Shown: positions 7,464 through 16,134 of the stretch, piece after piece
Layout of the letters: the number at the start of each line of letters is the position of its first letter
How positions within the stretch are numbered: the first letter of the stretch is position 1
NCBI GenBank assembly: GCA_937877595.1
Contig: CALFIY010000082.1
Span: 1-61,056, forward strand
Length of the DNA stretch: 61,056 nt
Origin: an uncultured Prevotella sp.
GTDB taxonomy: Bacteria; Bacteroidota; Bacteroidia; Bacteroidales; Bacteroidaceae
Reading direction: 5' to 3'
The notes under the pieces: model-generated
Databases searched by the model: none
Seen by the model: the letters and a program-made list of their open reading frames with translations, nothing else
What the model was told of the DNA's origin: nothing
Made by a program: the position numbers and the translations under genes

Positions 7464-9014
7464 AACTACTATACTTTTTGCTGGAAGTTTCACGCTGAGA
7501 ATATTCTTCTTCAGTTTTGCATCCTTGAATTCACGAGGAGCAACTGTAGAAGGATGGTCGAAATCGTTGTAATCGGCCACGCTCTTCGACGTAAGAACAC
7601 GTCCCGTCACGGCCTTGGCTGTAGTGCCTTCAAGGGTAATGTCTACCGACTGGGTCTGTTCGACATCTATGTTTACCAGCGACAGTATAATCTTTCCGTC
7701 GGCAGTACGGGCAGCAGATGCAGACACTACAGGAACATTGCGCTGTGGTGAGCGGCGATCGCCACGTACCTGCTTGTTCTCGCAGTTCACTTCTATAGGA
7801 AGATAGGTCGACTCCTGGAAAGGACGGTACATCTCAAAGACATGATAGGTCGGTGTGAGAACCATGTGGCCTGTGCCTTTCTGGTCAGTAAGAATCATTG
7901 ACTGCAGGACATTGACCACCTGGGCGATGTTGGCCATGCGCACACGATCGGTATGGCGGTGGAAAACATTCAGGGAAAGTGCGGCGACAAACGCATCGCG
8001 CAGCGAATTCTGCTGATAGAGGTGGCCGGAAATGGTACCGGGCTCTTCGTCCCACCAAGTGCCCCATTCGTCGACAAGCAAGCCCACCTGGCGTTTGGGA
8101 TCTTTCTCATCCATGATGGCCTTGTGCTTTTTTATGACATCTTCTATCTCAAGGCATTTTCCCATTGTCCAATAGAAATTGTCGATACTTGGGTCGATAG
8201 CAGCACCTTTTGAGCCGCTCCATCCGGTAACAGTGTAATAGTGCAGGCTGACACCGTTCATCCTGTTACCGACATTGTTCATCAGCACCTTTGTCCAGTT
8301 GTAGTCGTAGTCGCTGGCTCCGGAAGCAATCTTATAAAGTTTATTGCCATCGTAGTTGCGGCAGTAGACAGAATAGCGACGGAAAAGGTCGCCGTAATAT
8401 TCCGGGCGCATATTGCCACCGCAGCCCCACGACTCGTTGCCCACTCCGAGATATTTCACCTTCCACGGTTTCTCGCGTCCGTTCTGCTTGCGCAATTTTG
8501 CCATGGGCGTACCGTCTTCGCTCGTCATGTATTCCACCCATTTTGCCAGTTCTTCCACTGTGCCTGAGCCGACATTTCCGCTTATGTATGGCTCACAACC
8601 AAGCATCTCGCAAAGGTTCAGAAATTCGTGCGTGCCGAAGGAATTATCCTCTATCGTGCCGCCCCAGTTGTTGTTTTGCATGGATGGGCGCTTGTCGCGC
8701 GGACCGATGCCGTCCATCCAGTGGTATTCGTCGGCAAAACAGCCGCCAGGCCATCTCAGCACGGGAACCTGCAGAGCCTTCAATGCTTCGAAGACATCCT
8801 TGCGGTAACCTTGGATGTTGGGAATCGGAGAATTCTCGCCAACCCACAGCCCACCGTAGATACATGAGCCAAGATGCTCGGCAAATTGTCCGTAGATTTC
8901 CTTGTAAATCTTTTGTGAGCCCTGGTCTGCGTGCAGAGTGCCCTCTATCTGGCCAGCCTGCATGCTAAGGCTTACTCCTGCTGCTATGATAGCAGCCATC
9001 AAGTTTTTTCTCAT
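7449..9014 (-). CDS. Alpha-L-arabinofuranosidase, glycoside hydrolase family 51
   Basis: 521 residues from the ATG at 9014, which opens a clean signal peptide (MRKNLMAAIIAAGVSLSMQA). The enzyme removes arabinofuranosyl side groups from arabinan or arabinoxylan in the periplasm. The GH51 signatures are clear: YGQFAEHLG near residue 41, the acid/base Glu194 in GVGNESWGCGG, and the nucleophile Glu316 in LVDEWGTWW, followed by a beta domain. The reading frame happens to stay open upstream to 9650 through a 21-bp repeat array; that extension is not considered coding. The stop lies 15 bases inside the convergent GH97 gene. The pair suggests plant cell-wall polysaccharide use. Confidence 0.93.
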   Translation of the reverse strand: MRKNLMAAIIAAGVSLSMQAGQIEGTLHADQGSQKIYKEIYGQFAEHLGSCIYGGLWVGENSPIPNIQGYRKDVFEALKALQVPVLRWPGGCFADEYHWMDGIGPRDKRPSMQNNNWGGTIEDNSFGTHEFLNLCEMLGCEPYISGNVGSGTVEELAKWVEYMTSEDGTPMAKLRKQNGREKPWKVKYLGVGNESWGCGGNMRPEYYGDLFRRYSVYCRNYDGNKLYKIASGASDYDYNWTKVLMNNVGNRMNGVSLHYYTVTGWSGSKGAAIDPSIDNFYWTMGKCLEIEDVIKKHKAIMDEKDPKRQVGLLVDEWGTWWDEEPGTISGHLYQQNSLRDAFVAALSLNVFHRHTDRVRMANIAQVVNVLQSMILTDQKGTGHMVLTPTYHVFEMYRPFQESTYLPIEVNCENKQVRGDRRSPQRNVPVVSASAARTADGKIILSLVNIDVEQTQSVDITLEGTTAKAVTGRVLTSKSVADYNDFDHPSTVAPREFKDAKLKKNILSVKLPAKSIVVLTLN

Positions 9015-9079
9015 ATTGGTAATTATTTTGTTTAATATATATTGTGACCGTGTTTTAGGTATTGCAAAGTTACAAACAT

Positions 9080-9210
9080 TTATAATTTTCGCCACTGCTG
9101 TTTTTAAAAAAATTACAACTGTTTTTATTTTTGCCACAACTGTTTTAATTTTCGCCACAACTGTTTTTTTCAAAACAGCAGCATTTCTTAAAAATTTTGT
9201 TGCTGTTTTC
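9080..9210. repeat. 21-bp period repeat array 1 (between GH51 and acyl-CoA synthetase)
   Basis: Part of the 333-base divergent intergenic region 9015-9347. CTG cores end at 9100, 9121, 9142, 9163 and again at 9205, that is 21-bp steps (the last is two steps). Between cores lie A/T tracts such as TTTTTATTTTTGCCACAA. CTGCTG near 9095-9100 on the left and CAGCAG near 9176-9181 on the right bound the array as an inverted pair. Two further arrays of the same design lie at 17371-17475 and 42898-43055. Function unknown. Confidence 0.8.
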
Positions 9211-9269
9211 CCGTTTTTAATGACATGCATCATAAAATATTTAAGTATGTGTAGAAAGATATAAAAAAC

Positions 9270-9336
9270 TGCACAAATTTTTTTGTAGTGTGCATGGAAT
9301 GTCTTACCTTTGCACAAAATTTTCAAATTTGTGCAA
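9270..9336 (+). promoter_or_regulatory. Promoter of the first acyl-CoA synthetase gene, flanked by inverted repeats
   Basis: -33 TTTG at 9282-9285, 19-base spacer, -7 TACCTTTG at 9305-9312. Two inverted repeats overlap it: TGCACA/TGTGCA at 9270-9275/9289-9294 around the -33 box, and TTGCACAAA/TTTGTGCAA at 9310-9318/9328-9336 over the expected transcription start. All four half-sites share TGCACA, which looks like a repressor or activator site, perhaps one sensing fatty acids or acyl-CoA. Confidence 0.65.
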
Positions 9337-9347
9337 CGAATCATTCT

Positions 9348-11006
9348 ATGACAGAACTTCCCAGTTTTAATGCGCGTATTGAGAAATCTATAAAGGAGAA
9401 TTGGCTGCTTGATGCGCTCACGGACTATAAAGGGGCTACGTTGCAATACCACGACGTAGCGCGAAAAATAGAGAAACTTCATATCATGATGCAGGCCGCA
9501 GGTATACAGAAAGGTGACCGTGTGGCAGTATGTGGGCGCAATTCTGCCCATTGGGCTGTTGCCTATCTGGCAACGCTGGCATACGGTGCTGTGATAGTGC
9601 CTGTCCTGCATGAGTTTAATGCAGAGCAGATACACAACATCGTAAACCATTCAGAGTCGCGCCTGCTCTTTGTCGGCGACTATGTCGTGCAGCAGATTTC
9701 GGTCAGCGAGATGCCTGACCTGAAAGGCATATTCAATCTGTCCGACTTCTCGCTTTACAGCAGCAACAACGAGCAACTTACCTATGCGCGCGAACATCTT
9801 AATGAAATGTTCGGCCACAAGTATCCTGCCGCATTCCGCCAGACAGACATACACTGGCATCACGACAGCCCGGAAGAGTTGGCAATGATCAATTATACCA
9901 GCGGCACCACTGGTTTTTCCAAAGGAGTGATGCTTCCGTACAGGGCTCTGTCGGGCAACGTGCAGTTTGCCATGGACCATCTTGCTCCTAAGATGCCCCG
10001 CTACAGCAATATGCTTAGTATGCTGCCTATGGCCCACATGTATGGACAGGCTTTTGAGTTTCTCTTCCCCATTTCCGCAGGCTATCATGTGTTTTTCCTG
10101 ACACGTCTGCCCTCGCCGGCCATTATCGCTGAAGCATTGCAGGAAGTGAAGCCGTCGCTCATCATAGCCGTTCCGCTAATTATAGAAAAAATCATACGCA
10201 AGCGCGTCTTCCCAAAGATACAGAGCAATGTCATCCGCCTGCTCTTGCAGATGCCGGTAGTTTCAAAGAAGGTGAAGGAGCGTATCTGTAATGAAGTGTA
10301 TCAAGCCTTTGGCGGACAGGCTTATGAGATCATTATCGGCGGTGCACCGCTCAATCAGGAGATAGAGCAATTCCTCAAGAGCATAGAATTTCCATTCACC
10401 GTGGGCTATGGTACAACAGAGTGTGCGCCGTTGATTTCCTATAGCGACTGGCACACCTTTGCTTCAGGCTCATGTGGACGCTGCATAGAGCGTATGGAGG
10501 TAAAGATAAACAGCCATGACGCGGAAAACGTGCCTGGCGAAATCCTTACGCGCGGTGTTCACGTCATGCAGGGCTACTATAAGAATGAGAAGGCGACGCG
10601 CGAATCTCTGGATGCTGACGGCTGGTATCACACAGGCGACCTTGCAACAATGGATGCAGAGGGCAATATTTTCATACGTGGCCGCTCGAAGAACATGCTG
10701 CTCGGCGCAAGCGGACAGAACATTTATCCAGAAGAAATAGAAGACAAACTGAATTCGATGGCACTCATGGGCGAATGTCTGATTGTGCAGCGCGATGGCA
10801 AACTGGTGGCACTGGTTCATCCGGATATGGACGAGGCGAAGACCATGGGCTTCAGCAGTGAAGACATAGCCAATGTGATGGAGCAAAACCGTCAGCAGTT
10901 GAACCAAATCATGCCAGTCTACAGCAAGATATCCACAATAGAGATAAGAGAAGAAGAATTCCAGAAGACTCCAAAGAAGAGTATCAAACGCTACTTATAC
11001 AACTAA
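9348..11006 (+). CDS. Long-chain acyl-CoA synthetase (AMP-binding), copy 1
   Basis: 552 residues from the ATG at 9348 (MTELPSFNARIEKS). An ATP-dependent acid:CoA ligase making acyl-CoA through an acyl-adenylate. Motifs in order: the phosphate loop INYTSGTTGFSKGVM, the adenine site GYGTTECAP, DGWYHTGDLATMDAEG with the ribose-binding Asp, the hinge IRGRSKNMLLGASGQN, and the C-terminal catalytic Lys region QKTPKKSIKRYLY. The closely similar next gene starts 33 bases downstream, so this is a tandem duplication. A start further upstream (9288) would lie inside the promoter and is rejected. Fatty acid chain length cannot be deduced. Confidence 0.9.
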   Translation: MTELPSFNARIEKSIKENWLLDALTDYKGATLQYHDVARKIEKLHIMMQAAGIQKGDRVAVCGRNSAHWAVAYLATLAYGAVIVPVLHEFNAEQIHNIVNHSESRLLFVGDYVVQQISVSEMPDLKGIFNLSDFSLYSSNNEQLTYAREHLNEMFGHKYPAAFRQTDIHWHHDSPEELAMINYTSGTTGFSKGVMLPYRALSGNVQFAMDHLAPKMPRYSNMLSMLPMAHMYGQAFEFLFPISAGYHVFFLTRLPSPAIIAEALQEVKPSLIIAVPLIIEKIIRKRVFPKIQSNVIRLLLQMPVVSKKVKERICNEVYQAFGGQAYEIIIGGAPLNQEIEQFLKSIEFPFTVGYGTTECAPLISYSDWHTFASGSCGRCIERMEVKINSHDAENVPGEILTRGVHVMQGYYKNEKATRESLDADGWYHTGDLATMDAEGNIFIRGRSKNMLLGASGQNIYPEEIEDKLNSMALMGECLIVQRDGKLVALVHPDMDEAKTMGFSSEDIANVMEQNRQQLNQIMPVYSKISTIEIREEEFQKTPKKSIKRYLYN

Positions 11007-11039
11007 CATTCTACAACAAAAGACAAAGAGATAACTGCT

Positions 11040-12701
11040 ATGGAAAACGTACCAAGTTTTAACCATCTTATACAGCAGAGCATTATTGACCACTGGGACA
11101 TGGATGCCCTTACAGACTACAAAGGTGCTACTCTGCAGTATCACGATGTGGCCAGAAAAATAGAGAAACTGCATATCCTTTTTGAGAACAGCGGCGTGAA
11201 GCGCGGCGATAAAATCGCCCTTTGCGGACGCAATTCCAGCCAGTGGGCAGTGGCTTTCCTGGCCACGTTGACTTATGGCGCCGTTGCCGTGCCTATTCTG
11301 CATGAGTTCATGCCCGACCAGATACACAATATAGTCAATCATTCTGATGCAAAACTGCTTTTTGTAGGCGACCACGTTGCCACGCAGATTGACCCGACCA
11401 AGATGCCAAATCTGGAAGGCATAATCAACAATCCCGACTATTCGCTCATGGTGTCGCGCACTGAAAAACTTACCTATGCGCGCGAACACCTCAACGAAAT
11501 CTTTGGTAAGAAATATCCCAAGTACTTCCGCAAGGAGCATATCAGTTATTACACCGAGGAAAATGGTGAAGAACTGGCACTAATCAACTATACCAGCGGC
11601 ACTACAGGCTTTTCTAAGGGTGTTATGATACCTTATCGCGCCATCTGGTCGAACTACGATTTTGCCGAATACGTGTTAGGAAAAACCATAAAGGCTGGAG
11701 ACAAAGTGATTTCAATCCTTCCAATGGCTCATATGTACGGTATGGCATTTGAATTCATCTTTGAATTTCTCCATGGATGCCATGTCTACTATCTCAACCG
11801 TGTTCCTTCGCCAGCCATTATCGCCCAGGCATTTGCCGAAGTGAAGCCTGTGATTATCATAGCCGTTCCTCTTGTTATAGAAAAGATAATCCGAAAGAAG
11901 GTATTCCCGAAAATACAGAACAATCGCATGCGCCTCTTGATGTCAATGCCTGTAATATCAAAGAAAGTGCGTGAAATGATTTGCCAGGAAGTGCTTAAAG
12001 CCTTCGGCGGCAATGTTTACGAAGTAATAATCGGCGGTGCTGCTTTCAATCAGGAAGTGGAGAGTTTCCTGAAACGCATAGAATTCCCCTATACGGTAGG
12101 GTATGGCGCAACAGAATGTGCTCCTATCATAGGCTATAGCGACTGGCATAATTTTGCAAAGGGTTCGTGCGGCAGGGCAGCCTATCACATGGAAGTTAAA
12201 ATAGCATCTCCAGACCCTGCCAACGTTCCTGGTGAAATCCTCACACGCGGACTTAATGTCATGCAGGGCTACTATAAGAACGACGAGGCTACTGCCGAAA
12301 CCATAGACCGCGACGGCTGGTATCACACAGGCGATCTCGGTACGATGGATGCCGATGGGAATATCTATATCAACGGACGCTCAAAAAATATGCTTCTTGG
12401 GCCTAACGGACAGAATATTTATCCGGAGGAGATAGAAGACAAACTGAATTCCATGCCAATGGTTGTCGAGAGCGTCGTTGTTCAGCGTGATACAAAACTT
12501 GTCGGACTTGTTTATCCGGATTATGACGAGGCGCAGAAGATGAATTTCAATGCTCACGACCTTGAAAGCATAATGGAACAAAACCGCAACCAACTGAACG
12601 AACAGTTGCCTGCATACGAGAAAATCGCCGAGATAGAAGTACGCGAGGAGGAATTTGAAAAGACGCCAAAGCGCAGCATCAAGCGTTTCCTGTATACATA
12701 A
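11040..12701 (+). CDS. Long-chain acyl-CoA synthetase (AMP-binding), copy 2
   Basis: 553 residues, alignable end to end with the gene before it almost without gaps (shared stretches include LTDYKGATLQYHDVARKIEK and INYTSGTTGFSKGVM). It has the same adenylation motifs: GYGATECAP, DGWYHTGDLGTMDADG, INGRSKNMLLGPNGQN and EKTPKRSIKRFLY. It differs in the acid-binding half and in the residue after the Thr-rich loop, so the two copies may favour different acids. The 33-base gap to copy 1 has no terminator, so both are probably cotranscribed from the promoter at 9282-9312. Confidence 0.9.
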   Translation: MENVPSFNHLIQQSIIDHWDMDALTDYKGATLQYHDVARKIEKLHILFENSGVKRGDKIALCGRNSSQWAVAFLATLTYGAVAVPILHEFMPDQIHNIVNHSDAKLLFVGDHVATQIDPTKMPNLEGIINNPDYSLMVSRTEKLTYAREHLNEIFGKKYPKYFRKEHISYYTEENGEELALINYTSGTTGFSKGVMIPYRAIWSNYDFAEYVLGKTIKAGDKVISILPMAHMYGMAFEFIFEFLHGCHVYYLNRVPSPAIIAQAFAEVKPVIIIAVPLVIEKIIRKKVFPKIQNNRMRLLMSMPVISKKVREMICQEVLKAFGGNVYEVIIGGAAFNQEVESFLKRIEFPYTVGYGATECAPIIGYSDWHNFAKGSCGRAAYHMEVKIASPDPANVPGEILTRGLNVMQGYYKNDEATAETIDRDGWYHTGDLGTMDADGNIYINGRSKNMLLGPNGQNIYPEEIEDKLNSMPMVVESVVVQRDTKLVGLVYPDYDEAQKMNFNAHDLESIMEQNRNQLNEQLPAYEKIAEIEVREEEFEKTPKRSIKRFLYT

Positions 12702-12766
12702 CGCAGACATTTTCTTCTTTCAGAAATAACATTATAATAAAACATACAAATTAACCTTTGACCGAA

Positions 12767-14458
12767 ATGGAGTCATTTCAATGGCTGATTAACCTCTTTA
12801 CCACCACCGACTCGGTGGCGCATATCGCACTCCTGTATGCTATAGTGATAGCAACGGGAGTGTACTTGGGAAAAATCAAAGTAGGCGGAATAGCACTGGG
12901 AGTTACCTTCGTGCTATTCGCTGGTATATTGGCAGGACACGTTGGCTTTACGGCGCCATTGCCCATACTTACATTCGTACAAGACTTCGGACTCATACTC
13001 TTTGTCTTTATGATTGGCTTGCAGGTCGGCCCTGGTTTCTTCGAGAGTTTCGGAAAGGCCGGCATCAAGTTGAATGGACTGGCGGCAACTGCCATATTGC
13101 TGAACATCGTAACAATGTTTGTCTGTTACTTTGTTTTCTTCGACACATCCGACGTTAACAATCTTCCGATGATGGTCGGCACGCTGTATGGTGCCGTGAC
13201 AAACACCCCGGGACTTGGTGCTGCCAACGAAGCACTCTCCACAATATTCGGAAGCAATGCCCCACAGATAGCATCTGCCTATGCATGTGCCTATCCGCTT
13301 GGTGTGCTTGGCATCATAGGTGCTACTATATTAACAAGGTATATATGCAAGGTAAACTTGCAGCGCGAAGAAGACGAGTTGCAGGCTGCCGGTGGAGCAA
13401 AGTCAACACAGAAGCCCCATAAGATGCACCTTGAGGTGACCAATGCTTATCTTGAGGGGCGGACGCTGCTGCAGGTGCACGATTTCTTAAACCGCGATTT
13501 TGTTTGCTCGCGCATATTGCACGAAGGCCATGTGTCGATACCCAACAGGAATACAGTTTTCCATGTAGGCGACCAATTATATATTGTATGCTCAGAAGCA
13601 GACTATGAAGCAATCGTTGCTTTCATCGGCCCGGTTATAGAGGTTGACTGGGAACAGACTGACCAGCCGCTTGTGTCAAAGCGCATCTTGGTAACAAATC
13701 CGAAGATGAACGGAAAGTCACTTTTGCAGATGCACTTCTCAAGTGTCTATGGAGTAAACGTTACCCGCATCACTCGCCACGGCATGGATATTTTCGCTTC
13801 GCCTACGCTACCATTGCAGGTAGGCGACAGAATTATGGTAGTTGGCCCGGAAGATGCAGTAGACCGTGTTGCGGCAAAGATGGGAAATTCGGTGAAGCGT
13901 CTGGATACTCCAAATATTGCGACAATTTTTGTTGGCATTATCATAGGAATTCTTTTCGGCTCATTACCAATAGCCATACCAGGCATGCCCGTACCGGTGA
14001 AACTTGGTATAGCAGGTGGACCGCTTATCATAGCAATTCTTATCGGCCGCTATGGCTACAAGATAAAACTCGTGACATACACCACGACTTCGGCAAATAT
14101 GATGCTGCGCGAAATCGGCCTTGTGCTGTTCCTCGCCTCTGTTGGGATAAAGGCTGGAGCATCATTCTTCTCCACCGTCGTTGAGGGCGACGGGTTGCTG
14201 TACGTACTTACGGGCTTCATAATAACTGTCGTACCTATTTTGATAGTAGGCACTATTGCACGCATGCACTTCAAGTTCAATTATTTTACGATAATGGGCA
14301 TGATAGCAGGCACTTACACCGACCCGCCAGCATTGGCCTACGCCAATTCTGTCTGTTCCAAGGAGGCACCGGCCCTGGGCTATTCCACGGTCTATCCGCT
14401 GTCAATGTTCCTGCGCATTTTCACTGCACAGATAGTAGTGCTGTTCTTCTGTGGATGA
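12767..14458 (+). CDS. YidE/AspT-family membrane transporter with two TrkA-C domains
   Basis: 563 residues from the ATG at 12767 (MESFQWLINLF). Two blocks of five or so membrane helices flank a cytoplasmic middle (about 205-380) containing two RCK_C/TrkA-C-like modules (HLEVTNAYLEGRTLLQVHDF and RILVTNPKMNGKSLLQMHF). This is the layout of the aspartate:alanine exchanger AspT and the putative transporters YidE/YbjL. Conserved GTLYGAVTNTPGLGAANEAL and GTYTDPPALAYANS repeats mark the two halves. Lying before a carboxylate decarboxylase cluster, it may move a dicarboxylate or amino acid; this is inference. A TTG start three codons upstream is possible but less likely. Confidence 0.85.
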   Translation: MESFQWLINLFTTTDSVAHIALLYAIVIATGVYLGKIKVGGIALGVTFVLFAGILAGHVGFTAPLPILTFVQDFGLILFVFMIGLQVGPGFFESFGKAGIKLNGLAATAILLNIVTMFVCYFVFFDTSDVNNLPMMVGTLYGAVTNTPGLGAANEALSTIFGSNAPQIASAYACAYPLGVLGIIGATILTRYICKVNLQREEDELQAAGGAKSTQKPHKMHLEVTNAYLEGRTLLQVHDFLNRDFVCSRILHEGHVSIPNRNTVFHVGDQLYIVCSEADYEAIVAFIGPVIEVDWEQTDQPLVSKRILVTNPKMNGKSLLQMHFSSVYGVNVTRITRHGMDIFASPTLPLQVGDRIMVVGPEDAVDRVAAKMGNSVKRLDTPNIATIFVGIIIGILFGSLPIAIPGMPVPVKLGIAGGPLIIAILIGRYGYKIKLVTYTTTSANMMLREIGLVLFLASVGIKAGASFFSTVVEGDGLLYVLTGFIITVVPILIVGTIARMHFKFNYFTIMGMIAGTYTDPPALAYANSVCSKEAPALGYSTVYPLSMFLRIFTAQIVVLFFCG

Positions 14459-14505
14459 TATTTTCAAGTAAACGATAGACACATAATCAACAAGTGATAA
14501 GTAAA

Positions 14506-15534
14506 ATGAAGAAGGTCGTATTGCTGACCGTATTGATGACTTTGCTCGGTGTTGGCAGTGTGAGCGCCCAGATGGACGCAAGCATCAAACTCAACGAGGT
14601 GATGACCAGCAATCAGCATAGTCTTATAGACGAATATGGGAAGCACAACGCTTGGGTGGAAATAGCCAATATTTCACATTCTACCTACAACATCCGCGGA
14701 ATGTACATCACTACAGACCGCTCTGTGCTTGATGGGAAAATGAGTGTGCCGGAGCGCCAGAAGCGAATGAGCCTCATTCCCAACGGCGAACCGCGTACGC
14801 AGTTGGCAGGAAGGCAGTATTTAGTGTTCCAACTCAACAGTGCCCCGTCGCAAGGCAGTCTGCACCTTGCTGTTGCTATAGACAGCGAAAAGCCGACGTG
14901 GATAGCGCTCTACAACGGCAATGCCACCCAACTCATCGACTCCGTCACCGTTCCAGTGCTGTCTGCCGACCAGTCGTATGCACGAGTAGCCAACAACGGG
15001 ACTGCTGCCGACTGGCAGGTGAAATCGGCTGATCGCGTCACGCCTGGTATTTCAAACATTACGACGGTCAGCGAGTCGAAGGTTGAGAAGTTTAAGCGCG
15101 AAGACCCTCACGGCATAGGCATGTCCGTAATGGCCATGGGCATCGTATTCCTTTGTCTTGCACTGCTATGGCTCTTCTTCACAGCCTTCGGACTGCTGAT
15201 GCGCCATATCGGGACAGCCAAGAAAGTTGCACATAAGCAGCCGATAAAGCCAATAACAAGGACTGTTGAGAAGACAGCCGAGTTGAGTCATAAAACAGGA
15301 AATATCCTGCAAGACGGCCTTAAGACGCGCGGCATAGACCGCGAAGTTTACATGGCAGTAATCTGCATGGCACTGCGGCAGTATTTCAATGATGTCCACG
15401 ACGTAGAGAGCGGTGTCATAACCATTAAACCGCGCGAAACCGGCTGGGATGACGAATACTCGCAGATGACGCATTTCCACGAGCCGATAACTCCAAGCGT
15501 ACATACGGCTCCTCGGATACCTACACAGTCGTAG
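14506..15534 (+). CDS. Lamin-tail domain fused to OadG (decarboxylase sodium pump gamma subunit)
   Basis: 342 residues: signal peptide (MKKVVLLTVL to SVSAQ), a lamin-tail domain (about 20-170, IKLNEVMTSNQHSLIDEYGKHN), one membrane segment (about 207-230, VMAMGIVFLCLALLWLFF), and a cytoplasmic OadG-like tail. OadG-type gamma chains anchor the biotin-dependent decarboxylase complex to the sodium-pumping beta subunit. The lamin-tail part would lie in the periplasm and its job is unknown; the fusion is characteristic of Bacteroidota. The biotin carrier and OadB genes follow in the same direction after 57 and 78 bases. ATG at 14506 is preferred to a GTG at 14494 because it begins the signal peptide. 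Confidence 0.87.
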   Translation: MKKVVLLTVLMTLLGVGSVSAQMDASIKLNEVMTSNQHSLIDEYGKHNAWVEIANISHSTYNIRGMYITTDRSVLDGKMSVPERQKRMSLIPNGEPRTQLAGRQYLVFQLNSAPSQGSLHLAVAIDSEKPTWIALYNGNATQLIDSVTVPVLSADQSYARVANNGTAADWQVKSADRVTPGISNITTVSESKVEKFKREDPHGIGMSVMAMGIVFLCLALLWLFFTAFGLLMRHIGTAKKVAHKQPIKPITRTVEKTAELSHKTGNILQDGLKTRGIDREVYMAVICMALRQYFNDVHDVESGVITIKPRETGWDDEYSQMTHFHEPITPSVHTAPRIPTQS

Positions 15535-15591
15535 TATTCTGGTAAACAAACAAATAAAAAAAACAGAGACAAGCAAAAAACACTTTTTATT

Positions 15592-16056
15592 ATGGGTAAT
15601 AAATATCAATATAAGGTTCAGGGTGTCGACTACGATGTAGAGATAGCAGAGGTAGAAGGCAATATCGCCAAAGTGACAGTAAATGGTGTGCCTTTTGAGG
15701 TGGAAATGTTGCAGCCTATCAATGCGGCAAAGCATCCTAACATTGTCAAGTCCAAGGTTGCTGCTCCTGCAGCGCCGTCCTCTCCTGCGCCGCGTCAGGC
15801 TGCTCAGCCGGCAGCGGTTCCTGCTTCTGCTCCCGTTGCAGCAGGCAATCCGCTGAAAGCCCCGTTGCCCGGTACAATCTCTTCCGTATTGGTCAAGGTA
15901 GGCGACACCGTGCAGGTAGGCGATGTCGTCGTGGTTCTCGAAGCCATGAAGATGCAGAATAACATTGAGGCAGAATATGCCGGCACCGTCACTTCTGTCA
16001 ATGTCAGCCAGGGCGATGCTGTCATGGAGGGCTCTGTAATGCTGACCATAGGTTGA
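15592..16056 (+). CDS. Biotin carrier subunit of the decarboxylase sodium pump
   Basis: 154 residues: a short N-terminal region (about 1-45), an Ala/Pro-rich flexible linker (about 60-85), and a C-terminal biotinyl domain with the biotin attachment motif VLEAMKMQN (second Lys of the EAMKM box). It carries CO2 from the carboxyltransferase to the membrane beta subunit. It sits between the gamma-like and beta subunit genes. The carboxyltransferase alpha subunit (MmdA or OadA) that should load it is not in this window. Methylmalonyl-CoA or oxaloacetate is the likely substrate of the complex. Confidence 0.92.
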   Translation: MGNKYQYKVQGVDYDVEIAEVEGNIAKVTVNGVPFEVEMLQPINAAKHPNIVKSKVAAPAAPSSPAPRQAAQPAAVPASAPVAAGNPLKAPLPGTISSVLVKVGDTVQVGDVVVVLEAMKMQNNIEAEYAGTVTSVNVSQGDAVMEGSVMLTIG

Positions 16057-16134
16057 TTGGCCAGTTGGCCCATTTCTCTATTAGACAATCTTAAATAGTA
16101 AAATCGCTAAATCGTCAAATTGTAGAATAAATCC

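Noticed and set aside
7449..9650. A 733-codon frame that extends the GH51 gene 212 codons upstream with heptad-like repeats (KTVVAKI).
   Set aside because: The extension crosses the 21-bp array, whose period is divisible by three and so keeps frames open by chance. A perfect signal peptide begins at 9014.
12758..12766. TTG start for the YidE-like transporter.
   Set aside because: An ATG three codons downstream gives a normal start; the TTG is part of an upstream AT-rich element.
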